A stretch of 30,626 nucleotides of DNA from JBHJHK01 sp050330975 (lineage in GTDB: Bacteria > Pseudomonadota > Gammaproteobacteria > Competibacterales > Competibacteraceae), in contig JBHJHK010000428.1 in assembly GCA_050330975.1 (NCBI GenBank), positions 1 to 30,626 of the forward strand, given 5' to 3'. Below, piece after piece: positions 16,551-23,350 of the stretch (positions within the stretch are counted from its first letter, which is position 1; each line of letters starts with the position of its first letter). The position numbers and the translations under genes were made by a program. The notes under the pieces were generated by a model. It saw only the letters and a list, made by a program, of their open reading frames with translations. It ran no database searches and was not told the DNA's origin.

Positions 16551-17636
16551 TCAGGGAAGGTCCGGACCGACGTAGCCCGGCGACCCCAACAGCTCCGCGG
16601 CCAAGGCCGCCGGGTCTCGGCCGGTGTTTTGCGCCAACTCCCCCTCGCTGGGGGGCCGCCCCAACAGCAGTTGATAGATCAACCACACGGTGAGAGCCCC
16701 CTCTCCTTGGGCGATGTTCTCCGCGGAATCGGCGAAGGCCACCACCATGGTGCCGCGACTGGCACCCCCCTCGAAGGCCGCCGTCCAGTTGGCCAACCCC
16801 GCGGCGTCGGCGGGGCGGTCGAGGACATTGAGATAGAGCTGGTCGATGAAGGCCTCGGCGCTGAGGTCGGCGCCATAGCGCGCCTGGAATTCCGCCGAGG
16901 CGGCAAAACCGTCGGCAATGGCCACGTGGGCAGCGGTATTGGCGCGGAATACCGCCACCCAGTAGTCCAAACCCGGGCGATCGGGCAACCGGTCAAAGGC
17001 CGCCTGGTAGAGCCTTGCCATGGGGGCGACGAACTGCTGCCGCTCGGCACCCACGGCCAATCCCGCCACCGCCTGGGCCGGCGTCAACCGTCCGGCGTCG
17101 AGATCGGCCGCCAGCACTTCCGCCTCACCGGGGACCGTCGGTCGGCCGTAGAGACCCTCCATGACAAAGCGGGCAAAATCCACACTGGTACCGCCCCCGG
17201 GGACGGGGGATGGGGGGGGCGGGGGATTGGCGCCGCCGCCGGGCCCCTGATTGTAAACAATCGTGTCGGCCACCCCCGCACAACCGGGGGCCAACTGGGT
17301 GACGTCGAGGCTCACGGCGCCGCCGCCGGGCAACGCGGCGCTGCTGGCCAGTTCCACCGTGCCCTGGCCTGAGGCCACACCCAGCTCCTGGGCGGCCAGC
17401 ACCACGGCACCATTGCTGCCATCGCTGATGATCTCCAGGCGCAAGGTGGCGGCCATGGGGCTTTGATAGTTCACCAGGGCGCCAAAGCCTTGGTTCTGGT
17501 CGGCGGCGAAGGCCTGGTTTAGGGGGGGATCAAAACTCAAGATCAACAACCCATCGGCACCTGGGCAATTGGCGTGAGCGCTCATGGCACCGCCCCAGAG
17601 GGCAGCGCCTAGGAGCCAGTGACGGGCTTTGTCCAT
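16551..17636 (-). CDS. Exported DUF4214-domain protein
   Basis: A 361-residue exported protein. The frame is open further upstream, but the ATG at 17636 follows ACGAGAGAG and begins a signal peptide (MDKARHWLLGAALWGGAM, cut after AHA). Residues ~20-140 resemble a carbohydrate-binding-like beta domain. A Pro/Gly linker (GGGANPPPPPSPVPGGG) leads into DUF4214 repeats: LYGRPTVPGEAEV, LYQAAFDRLPDRPGLDYW, LYLNVLDRPADAAGLANW and LIYQLLLGRPPSEGE. DUF4214 modules recur in surface or S-layer-associated and exported proteins. It heads the minus-strand run that continues with the CAP-domain protein and parC, so the first two genes may act together outside the cell. Confidence 0.8.
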   Translation of the reverse strand: MDKARHWLLGAALWGGAMSAHANCPGADGLLILSFDPPLNQAFAADQNQGFGALVNYQSPMAATLRLEIISDGSNGAVVLAAQELGVASGQGTVELASSAALPGGGAVSLDVTQLAPGCAGVADTIVYNQGPGGGANPPPPPSPVPGGGTSVDFARFVMEGLYGRPTVPGEAEVLAADLDAGRLTPAQAVAGLAVGAERQQFVAPMARLYQAAFDRLPDRPGLDYWVAVFRANTAAHVAIADGFAASAEFQARYGADLSAEAFIDQLYLNVLDRPADAAGLANWTAAFEGGASRGTMVVAFADSAENIAQGEGALTVWLIYQLLLGRPPSEGELAQNTGRDPAALAAELLGSPGYVGPDLP

Positions 17637-17975
17637 TGCAGTACTCTCTCGTTGTGGCGATTGCGGGGCGGCGGGCGCCTTTGGGGCTGACCGAACCCCT
17701 CCAGCGCGACTAGGATACTGACAGTTGTCCAGCGGCACCAGGGCCACGCCGAGGGGGACGAGCCGCGCCACTTCCGAGCGGCAACTTCTAGGGCCAAGGC
17801 TAAACTCGGCGGGTGTGAACCAATTATCTTGGCGCGGGGAGAAAATCATTTCATTATTGTGACAACTCAACCCGGCCTGTGCTGCGAGGGTCTGACCCTA
17901 GAAGCGCGGTCTCAATTGATACCACAGAGCTATCTCGAAGCCAGTTAGCCAACGGAGTTCCCCGGAGACAGACCC
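17637..17975. other. Divergent intergenic region without a gene
   Basis: This stretch of 339 bp separates the divergent DUF4214 gene and the small acidic gene at 17976. It must hold promoters for both. It includes a locally A+T-richer part around 17820-17870. No clear consensus promoter, operator or RNA structure is seen. Confidence 0.5.
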
Positions 17976-18170
17976 ATGAGCGCCCTTGAATTCAACAGCG
18001 GCCCCGACGAAGATAACGACTTTTTCGACACCGCGGTTCCGCCGGACCGCCATGAATCCCTCCTCAACCGAGGCATCAGCACCTTGGGGGAATTTTTATC
18101 CGTCCCTTCGGCCGACATCTACGGCGCCTTGGGGACCATTATGGTGGACGAGGATGGGCTGACCGACTGA
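17976..18170 (+). CDS. Small acidic protein with a helix-hairpin-helix-like segment
   Basis: A 64-residue protein preceded by a GGAG ribosome binding site 11 bp before the ATG. The N-terminal third is strongly acidic (PDEDNDFFD). The middle, LLNRGISTLGEFLSVP, has the spacing of small helix-hairpin-helix or alphaCTD-like motifs (xLxxxGIxTLGxLL). The tail is acidic again. No family is recognised. The gene stands alone between the divergent DUF4214 gene and thrS, 261 bp upstream of thrS. The good ribosome binding site and biased composition favour a real gene. Confidence 0.55.
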   Translation: MSALEFNSGPDEDNDFFDTAVPPDRHESLLNRGISTLGEFLSVPSADIYGALGTIMVDEDGLTD

Positions 18171-18431
18171 GCCGGCCAGGGTTTCTGAGGGCCACCTCGA
18201 GGTTGGTCCTCCCATCGGCACTCGCCCCGCCGGAGTTCTCCCTCCGTTCCCACGCCGCTTCCAAGCCTCACCCTCAACCCATTCCCCGGGGCTTGGTTGT
18301 CCAGGCCTTGCCCTTTTGGCCCATGGGCTTTTTGCCTATCATAAGAACCCCCAGGCATCGACCCTCCGGCAATAGTCCTTTGCCATTTCGCGCCTCTACC
18401 CCCACCGCAACAGCGACGAGGACCCATCTCC

Positions 18432-20393
18432 ATGCCCAAAGTCACCCTTCCTGACGGCAGCGAAAAGGTGTTTGACGGGCCCGTCACCGGCTTTCAAATC
18501 GCCCAAAGCATCGGCCCTGGTCTGGCCAAGGCCGCCTTGGCCATGGCGGTCGACGGCGAGCAGCAAGACCTGTCCACCGCGGTGACCACCGATGCCACTG
18601 TGCGGTTTCTCACCGCCAAGGACGACGCCGGCCTCGACGTCTTGCGCCATACCCTCGCCGCTCAGGCCTTGGCCCGGGCCGTCAAAGACCTCTATCCCAC
18701 GGCGCGTTTGGCCATTGGCCCCACGGTAGAACACGGTTTCTACTACGATGTGGAATTCGACCAGCCGTTGTCATCGGACGACCTCCAAGCCCTGGAAGAC
18801 CGCATGGGGGCCATCGTCGACGAAGACCTGCCCATCCAGCGGGAAATGTGGTCTAGAACGGCCATCAGAGAGTACTTCCAAGGGCGGGGGGAGCACTTTA
18901 AGGTCGCCATCATCGACGAAACCCAAGACCAGGAAGAATTCTCCGTCTACCGCCAGGGACGGGGCGAGGAACAGACCTTTATCGACCTGTGTCGCGGCCC
19001 CCACGTGCCCCACCTCAAAGCCGCCGGCAAGGCCTTTAAACTCACCCATCTCGCGGGGGCCTACTGGCGAGGCGACAGCAGAAATCCCATGCTGACCCGG
19101 ATCTACGGCACCGCCTGGGCCACGGACAAAGAGCTCAAGGCCCACCTGGCCATGCTGGAGGAAGCCGCCAAGCGAGACCATCGCAAGATCGGCAAAGAAC
19201 AGGGACTGTTTCACTTTGAAGACAGCGCCCCCGGTCAACCCTTTTGGCACCACCGGGGTTGGACGTTGTACACCTTGCTCATGGACTACATGCGCCGCAA
19301 GGTCAAGGACCACGGTTACATCGAAGTCAACACCCCCCAGCTCCTCGACGCCAACTTTTGGAAGTATTCGGGCCACTGGGACAAATATCGCGACAACATG
19401 TTTATCGTGGACGAGGCCCAGGAGACCCCCTTTGCCCTCAAGCCCATGTCCTGCCCCGGCAACGTGCAGATCTACAAGCAGGGCGTCAAGAGTTACCGGG
19501 ATTTGCCCGTGAGGATGGCCGAGTTTGGCAAGGTCTTTCGCCACGAGCTGAGTGGCACCCGCCACGGTTTGATGCGGGTCCAGAGCTTCACCCAGGACGA
19601 CGCCCACATCTTTTGCACCCCCGAGCAACTGGAAGACGAAGTGGTGGCCATGTGCGACCTGATCCGCGAGGTCTACGGCGAGCTGGGCTTTGACCAGGTG
19701 TTGGTGAAATTCTCCACCCGCCCCGCCGAGCGCATCGGCGCCGAGGCCGACTGGGATAAGGCCGAGGCGGTGCTGGAACAGGTGTGCCACCGCCTGGGCT
19801 TTGACTGGGTCCTCAACCCCGGCGATGGGGCCTTTTACGCCCCCAAGCTGGACTTTGTCCTCAAGGATGCCATTGGCCGCCAGTGGCAGTGCGGCACCAT
19901 CCAGGTGGACATGAACCTTCCCACTCGTTTGGATATGACCTATGTGGACGAGCGGGGCGAGCGCCAGCGCCCCTGTATGGTCCACCGGGCCATTTTGGGT
20001 TCCGTGGAGCGCTTTATGGGGGTGCTCATCGAGCACTACAGCGGCCGCTTCCCCCTGTGGCTCGCCCCACTGCAAATCGTGGTCTCGGGGATCACCGACG
20101 CCCAAAACGAGGCGGTGATGGACCTAGTCCAGCGCTTGGATGGCGCGGGCTTTCGCGCCGAGGCCGACCTGCGCAATGAAAAGATCAACTTCAAGGTTCG
20201 GGAGCACTTCGAGGTCTACAAAGTGCCCGTGATCCTGGTGCTGGGTAAAAAAGAGGTGGAAAACGGCACGGTCACCATGCGCCGCCTGGGCTCCACCCAA
20301 CAGACCGCCGGCCCGGTGGAGGAGGTCATGGCCACCCTGGCCGAGGAGATCGCCCAAAAGCGCCCTTCGGCCCGGGCCGCCGAAGCCGCCTAG
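18432..20393 (+). CDS. thrS: Threonyl-tRNA synthetase with altered editing site
   Basis: A 653-residue cytoplasmic enzyme that charges tRNA-Thr (E. coli 642). The domains run TGS (MPKVTLPDGSEKVF on), the N2 editing domain (~65-230), the class II catalytic core and the anticodon domain (from about residue 540). The zinc ligands C341, H392 and H518 are present, as is motif 2 with RHELSGTRHGLMRVQ. The editing domain keeps H73 and the CRGPH motif (C187, H191). The HxxxH motif is broken, however: RHTLAAQALARAV has Ala and Gln where the second His should be. The usual MNCPGH reads MSCPGN. It is not followed by infC, rpmI and rplT as in many bacteria, but by a formyltransferase 26 bp downstream. Overall identity as ThrRS is certain. 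Confidence 0.95.
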   Translation: MPKVTLPDGSEKVFDGPVTGFQIAQSIGPGLAKAALAMAVDGEQQDLSTAVTTDATVRFLTAKDDAGLDVLRHTLAAQALARAVKDLYPTARLAIGPTVEHGFYYDVEFDQPLSSDDLQALEDRMGAIVDEDLPIQREMWSRTAIREYFQGRGEHFKVAIIDETQDQEEFSVYRQGRGEEQTFIDLCRGPHVPHLKAAGKAFKLTHLAGAYWRGDSRNPMLTRIYGTAWATDKELKAHLAMLEEAAKRDHRKIGKEQGLFHFEDSAPGQPFWHHRGWTLYTLLMDYMRRKVKDHGYIEVNTPQLLDANFWKYSGHWDKYRDNMFIVDEAQETPFALKPMSCPGNVQIYKQGVKSYRDLPVRMAEFGKVFRHELSGTRHGLMRVQSFTQDDAHIFCTPEQLEDEVVAMCDLIREVYGELGFDQVLVKFSTRPAERIGAEADWDKAEAVLEQVCHRLGFDWVLNPGDGAFYAPKLDFVLKDAIGRQWQCGTIQVDMNLPTRLDMTYVDERGERQRPCMVHRAILGSVERFMGVLIEHYSGRFPLWLAPLQIVVSGITDAQNEAVMDLVQRLDGAGFRAEADLRNEKINFKVREHFEVYKVPVILVLGKKEVENGTVTMRRLGSTQQTAGPVEEVMATLAEEIAQKRPSARAAEAA

Positions 20394-20419
20394 GGGCCGG
20401 CGCCGCAAGCCCTGCTCCC

Positions 20420-21376
20420 GTGCGCATCGGACTGATCGTCTCCCCCTGGATCGCCCCCCAGGTCCTGGGGGCCATCCCCAAGACCTGCCAGGTAGTTGGG
20501 GTGGGCACAGCGGAAGTCACCCCGGGGATCGAGGCCACCTTGAGTGCCGTGCAGCAAGTCTACGGCTACCCCTGTCTGCGCCTGAAACGCACCACCCTCA
20601 AGGAGCAATTGAGGGAGTGGATCGAAGGGCAACGGGCGGATATCGTCTTGGTGGTCACCTTTGCCCATCGCATCCCCGCCGCAGTCTTGAGTATTCCCCC
20701 CCTGGGTTTTTTAAACTTCCACCCCGGGCAGCTGCCCGCCTTTCGCGGCGCCGACCCCATTTTCTTGCAAATCCGCCAGCGGGGGGGTTTGGGGGGCTGG
20801 ACGGTACACCGCATGGAGGCGGACTTTGACACCGGACCCATCCTGGACACCTACTACACCCCCATTCCCCCTACGGATACTTACGGCCACCAAGTGGGGC
20901 GCCTCAAGGAGTTGGTCAAAACTGCGGTGCACACCACCACCATCAAAGCCGCCAGTGGTCGTTTGCTGTTTCGCCCCCAGGAAGCCGCCGGGGCGGCCTA
21001 CTACGGCAAAGTCCGCGAGGCGGATCTCGGGGTCGATTGGCACGACGACCCCGAGGCCATCGGGGCTTTGGTGCGGGCGGCCAACCCCGAATACCGCGGC
21101 GCCATCGCCACCTTCCGCGGCAAGCGCTGTTTTATCCAGGAGTGTCGCGTGGAATCCCCACCCCACCCCCATCCCCCGGTGGCGCCGGGGACGGTGGTGG
21201 ATCGCCGCGCCCTCGATGGCACACCGGGACTGTGGGTCGCCGGCGGCGATGGGCGTCTCGTGGGCCTGGAGGTGTTGTCTTTAGACGAGGGCACCTACAG
21301 CGGCTCCAGGTTGTTGGAAGTCTTTGCCGTCCAACCCGGGGAATGCTTTAGCGGGCCCTCTCTCCAGAGAGTTTGA
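20420..21376 (+). CDS. Formyltransferase related to methionyl-tRNA formyltransferase
   Basis: A 318-residue protein with the Fmt fold. The catalytic triad of N10-formyl-THF-dependent formyltransferases is visible: Asn and His in LNFHPGQLPAFRGADPI, and Asp in EADFDTGPIL. A C-terminal part (YYGKVREADLGVDW on, ending near residue 305) matches the Fmt-C OB-like domain. The N-terminus MRIGLIVSPW is unlike housekeeping Fmt, and the gene is not next to def, so it is more likely a paralogue acting on a sugar nucleotide or other amine. The GTG start at 20420 lies 26 bp after thrS, so the two are probably co-transcribed. The 3' end overlaps the convergent anti-sigma gene by 29 bp. Confidence 0.75.
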   Translation: MRIGLIVSPWIAPQVLGAIPKTCQVVGVGTAEVTPGIEATLSAVQQVYGYPCLRLKRTTLKEQLREWIEGQRADIVLVVTFAHRIPAAVLSIPPLGFLNFHPGQLPAFRGADPIFLQIRQRGGLGGWTVHRMEADFDTGPILDTYYTPIPPTDTYGHQVGRLKELVKTAVHTTTIKAASGRLLFRPQEAAGAAYYGKVREADLGVDWHDDPEAIGALVRAANPEYRGAIATFRGKRCFIQECRVESPPHPHPPVAPGTVVDRRALDGTPGLWVAGGDGRLVGLEVLSLDEGTYSGSRLLEVFAVQPGECFSGPSLQRV

Positions 21377-21872
21377 GGGCTTCTAGGCGCGCCTGGAGCT
21401 CGGCTTCGGGGAAGTGGGGAAAACGGCGCCGAAAGTCCGCCAGCTGGCGCGCCACCTCGGCGGCGGTGGCGCCGCTACGGGCCAGCTCCCCCAGCCAGGC
21501 CTCGGGGGTATCGGGCGCCTCGATGGCGGCGGCGCCACGCCGGATATCGCCGCTGGGCGTAGCGACGCCCGGCGTCGCTACGCCGGCGGCCAGGGGAGGC
21601 GGTGGGCGCCGGTAATCCACCGGCACCACCGACGGAGCCTCGGGGACGGGAGCGTGGATTGCCACCAAACCCACCCCCAAGGCGACCCCAGCGGCGAGGG
21701 CGGAGGTCCAGGTCCAGGGGGAGGAAAAAGTCTCCCGGCGTTTCCCCCCACGCGCCAGCGCCAAAATCGCCCGGTCACAGTGGGTCGGCGGTTGGGGACG
21801 AGGTGTTTGGTCGTAGGCGTAGATCACCGCCTCGAGGTCTGCTAAGTCCTGGTCGTCTCTAGACGGCGTCAT
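21348..21872 (-). CDS. Probable anti-sigma factor
   Basis: A 174-residue protein whose ATG overlaps the stop of the ECF sigma gene by 4 bp (ATGA), the usual sigma/anti-sigma arrangement. An N-terminal cytoplasmic acidic part of ~50 residues precedes one membrane helix (SALAAGVALGVGLVAIHA). A Pro-rich linker follows with the tandem peptide GVATPGVATP, encoded by a perfect DNA palindrome. The C-terminal ~70 residues are helical and charged (EAWLGELARSGATAAEVARQ) and would lie in the periplasm. No zinc-binding HxxxCxxC motif is seen. The role is inferred mainly from context and topology. Confidence 0.65.
   Translation of the reverse strand: MTPSRDDQDLADLEAVIYAYDQTPRPQPPTHCDRAILALARGGKRRETFSSPWTWTSALAAGVALGVGLVAIHAPVPEAPSVVPVDYRRPPPPLAAGVATPGVATPSGDIRRGAAAIEAPDTPEAWLGELARSGATAAEVARQLADFRRRFPHFPEAELQARLEALKLSGERAR
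21556..21584. repeat. 29-bp perfect inverted repeat inside the anti-sigma gene
   Basis: GGCGTAGCGACGCC and GGCGTCGCTACGCC are exact inverse complements separated by one base. In the coding frame they encode GVATP twice. A palindrome this long inside a linker suggests a small mobile palindromic repeat that inserted in frame, or a transcript hairpin. No second copy was noticed in this window. Confidence 0.75.
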
Positions 21873-22525
21873 ATCAGTGCTCCCATACCTCGACGCAGCT
21901 TGGCCACGGCATAGCGCAGCCGGCTCTTGACAGTTTCTCGGGTGGTGCCGGTGACCACAGCGATCTCGGCCAACGACAAACCCGCCTCGGCCTTGAGCAA
22001 AAAGGCCTCCCGCTGGGCGGCGGGCAAGGTCGCCAACAACGCCAACAGGGTTTCAGTCTGGCGCCGGCGCTCCTCCCGTTGCTCAGGTTGCTCGTGGGCA
22101 GCCATGGGGAAGGCCGCCACCTCGGCATCATCGCCATAGGACTCCAGGGCGACCCTCACCTTAGTGCGCCGATAGTGGTCGATGAGACGCCGGTGGGCCA
22201 TCTGGTACAGGTAGGTGGTAAATCGCGCCGTGACGCGGTAGCGCCCCCTGGCCTTGATCAGCTTGAGCCAGACGTCTTGGAACAGCTCCTCAGCGGTGGC
22301 CTCGCCACCGCACTGGCGGAGGAAGTAGCGATACAACGGCCCCCGGTGACGGCTATAGAGGCGCTCGAAGGCGGCGTCGTCGCCATCGCGATAACGCTCC
22401 ATGAGTTGTTCGTCGCTATCGGCAGGGTCGACGGCCAAGGCCGCCTCCGGCGCTGGGGCTTCCACAATCCTCCCGTTGCCCGCGAAACCTTCCACAACGA
22501 GCGTCGCATCCAGGCTATTGGCCAT
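21869..22525 (-). CDS. ECF-type RNA polymerase sigma factor
   Basis: A 218-residue protein from the ATG at 22525 (MANSLDATLVVEGF). The frame also opens upstream, and a later Met before ERYRDGDD could instead be used. Region 2 is seen in AAFERLYSRHRGPLYRYFLR and AEELFQDVWLKLI; region 4 in LPAAQREAFLLKAEAG, LSLAEIAVVTGTTRETVKSR and RYAVAKLRRG. It would redirect RNA polymerase to a stress or envelope regulon under the control of the following membrane protein. The ~50-residue N-terminal extension before region 2 is longer than usual. No target promoter motif shared with its own upstream region was identified. Confidence 0.88.
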   Translation of the reverse strand: MANSLDATLVVEGFAGNGRIVEAPAPEAALAVDPADSDEQLMERYRDGDDAAFERLYSRHRGPLYRYFLRQCGGEATAEELFQDVWLKLIKARGRYRVTARFTTYLYQMAHRRLIDHYRRTKVRVALESYGDDAEVAAFPMAAHEQPEQREERRRQTETLLALLATLPAAQREAFLLKAEAGLSLAEIAVVTGTTRETVKSRLRYAVAKLRRGMGALI

Positions 22526-22559
22526 TGGGCAGTGTATCAGGTGTCGCCCCCCGAGGGTC

Positions 22560-22580
22560 GGCGCTCTGGCGTAGAGCGCC
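22560..22580 (-). other. Small hairpin upstream of the sigma gene
   Basis: GGCGCTC and GAGCGCC form a perfect 7-bp stem with a 7-nt loop, about 35 bp upstream of the proposed sigma start. No T-run follows on either strand, so it is not a classic terminator. It may be a weak pause or a regulatory stem in the sigma 5' leader. Confidence 0.35.
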
Positions 22581-22629
22581 GTTAGGAGGGTAAACGCAGT
22601 GGGGCGAGGGACGGGGTTAGCTCGCCCTG

Positions 22630-22788
22630 TCAGCGGATCTTCGAGCGCAGTTGGGTGAGGCGCATGCCGATTAGCGCGACGAGGATCAGCCAACCCAGGG
22701 GATAAGGTGTCATGCCGGCCAAAAAGGCGCCGAGGGTCGACATGAGGAGGGTCACTAGCAGGGCCAGGGGCAGGTCGATACCTTTCAT
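22630..22788 (-). CDS. 52-residue membrane protein between tRNA array and sigma gene
   Basis: A short frame starting ATG at 22788, with GGTGA about 6 nt upstream, and ending TGA at 22630-22632. The protein starts MKGIDLPLALLVTLLMSTL and has two hydrophobic helices, one near residues 5-25 and one near 31-43 (PLGWLILVALIG), joined by a GMTPYP turn. It ends in a basic tail (RLTQLRSKIR), so both ends probably lie in the cytoplasm. It lies 86 bp after the last tRNA-Leu and about 105 bp before the ECF sigma gene on the same strand. No family is recognised. The hydrophobic pattern, charged tail and ribosome binding site make a real gene likely. Confidence 0.65.
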   Translation of the reverse strand: MKGIDLPLALLVTLLMSTLGAFLAGMTPYPLGWLILVALIGMRLTQLRSKIR

Positions 22789-22874
22789 GATGTTCACCAA
22801 AATCACAGTCTCAACAGTGGTTTACCCTGCTGAGAACCCTCTGGGGATCAACCGTTCCCCAAAGCTATCCAAAG

Positions 22875-22955
22875 TGGCGCGGGCGGGACTCGAACCCGCA
22901 TGCCCTGGGGGCGCAGTGTCTGAGACTGCCGTGTATACCATTCCACCACCACGCC
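22875..22955 (-). tRNA. tRNA-Leu(CAG)
   Basis: The acceptor stem GGCGTGG pairs with CCGCGCC (one G-U) and has discriminator A; CCA is not encoded. The D arm is GTG...CAC, and the anticodon stem GCAGT/ACTGC encloses loop CTCAGAC with anticodon CAG, which reads CUG. The variable arm is short for class II (CCC and GGG around a small loop, 13 nt in all), so the tRNA is 81 nt. The T arm GCGGG-TTCGAGT-CCCGC is perfect. It is last of four tRNA-Leu genes along the minus strand. Confidence 0.9.
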
Positions 22956-22976
22956 AATAAAAGCCAGTGCAAAGTG

Positions 22977-23050
22977 TGGACGTAGGGGGATTCGAACCCC
23001 CAACCGACGAATTTTAAGTCCGCTGTGTCTACCTATTGCGCCATACGCCC
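22977..23050 (-). tRNA. tRNA with UAA (Leu) anticodon, short variable loop
   Basis: The acceptor GGGCGTA pairs with TACGTCC (one G-U), discriminator A, no encoded CCA. The anticodon stem GCGGA/TTCGT has two G-U pairs and loop CTTAAAA, giving anticodon TAA. The T arm GGGGG-TTCGAAT-CCCCC is perfect. Only 5 nt (CGGTT) lie between the anticodon stem and T stem, so the long variable arm expected for tRNA-Leu is missing and the gene is only 74 nt. The D stem has a C-A mismatch. It may be a specialised, mischarged or decaying tRNA. Confidence 0.8.
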
Positions 23051-23129
23051 AGATAATCTGTTAATTAATCTAAAATTCGCCGTCGATAAATTGGTACTTT
23101 CCCCAGTGGAAAATACTGATCATAAAAAA

Positions 23130-23212
23130 TGGGCAAGGTGGGACTCGAACCCACATGGTCATGGGACCGTAGAATCTCGCTCTACTGCGTATACCCGTTC
23201 CGCCACTTGCCC
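23130..23212 (-). tRNA. tRNA-Leu(GAG) with C33
   Basis: The acceptor GGGCAAG pairs perfectly with CTTGCCC, discriminator A. D stem GCG/CGC; anticodon stem GTAGA/TCTAC is perfect around loop GCGAGAT, giving anticodon GAG for CUC and CUU. Position 33 is C instead of the almost universal U. The variable arm GGTC-CAT-GACC is class II, and the T arm GTGGG-TTCGAGT-CCCAC is perfect. 83 nt. Confidence 0.88.
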
Positions 23213-23223
23213 CTAGTAAAATT

Positions 23224-23309
23224 TAGCGCGGGGGGGATTTGAACCCCCATGCCCGTTGCCGGGCCACGGCTTCTAAGGCCGTTGTGTCTACCCGTTCCAC
23301 CACCGCGCC
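23224..23309 (-). tRNA. tRNA-Leu(UAG)
   Basis: The acceptor GGCGCGG pairs with CCGCGCT (first pair G-U), discriminator A. The anticodon stem ACGGC/GCCGT encloses loop CTTAGAA with anticodon TAG, reading CUA and possibly other CUN codons. The class II variable arm is GCCCG-GCAA-CGGGC, and the T arm is GGGGG-TTCAAAT-CCCCC. 86 nt. It is the first tRNA of the array on the minus strand, and its 5' end lies only about 5 nt after the T-run of a strong terminator. Confidence 0.92.
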
Positions 23310-23313
23310 AATG

Positions 23314-23345
23314 AAAAAGCCCCCGGGAGAGGCCTCCCGGGGGCT
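23314..23345 (-). terminator. Strong intrinsic terminator immediately before the tRNA-Leu array (candidate attenuator)
   Basis: On the minus strand AGCCCCCGGGAG pairs perfectly over 12 bp with CTCCCGGGGGCT, with loop GCCT and then a run of five T. The T-run ends about 4 nt before the mature 5' end of tRNA-Leu(UAG). A promoter serving the tRNAs cannot fit between the two, so tRNA transcription must read through this terminator. Confidence 0.88.
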
Positions 23346-23350
23346 CCAGC

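Noticed and set aside
18771..20105. Long 444-codon minus-strand frame within thrS
   Set aside because: It is antisense to a certain thrS gene; long antisense frames are expected from G+C-rich codon bias.
22801..22874. A terminator after the last tRNA: a stem of CTTTGGGGA with TCCCCAGAG on the minus strand
   Set aside because: The 9-bp stem (one G-U) is real, but the loop is 8 nt and no T-run follows, so termination there is not supported. The array may continue into the small membrane protein gene.
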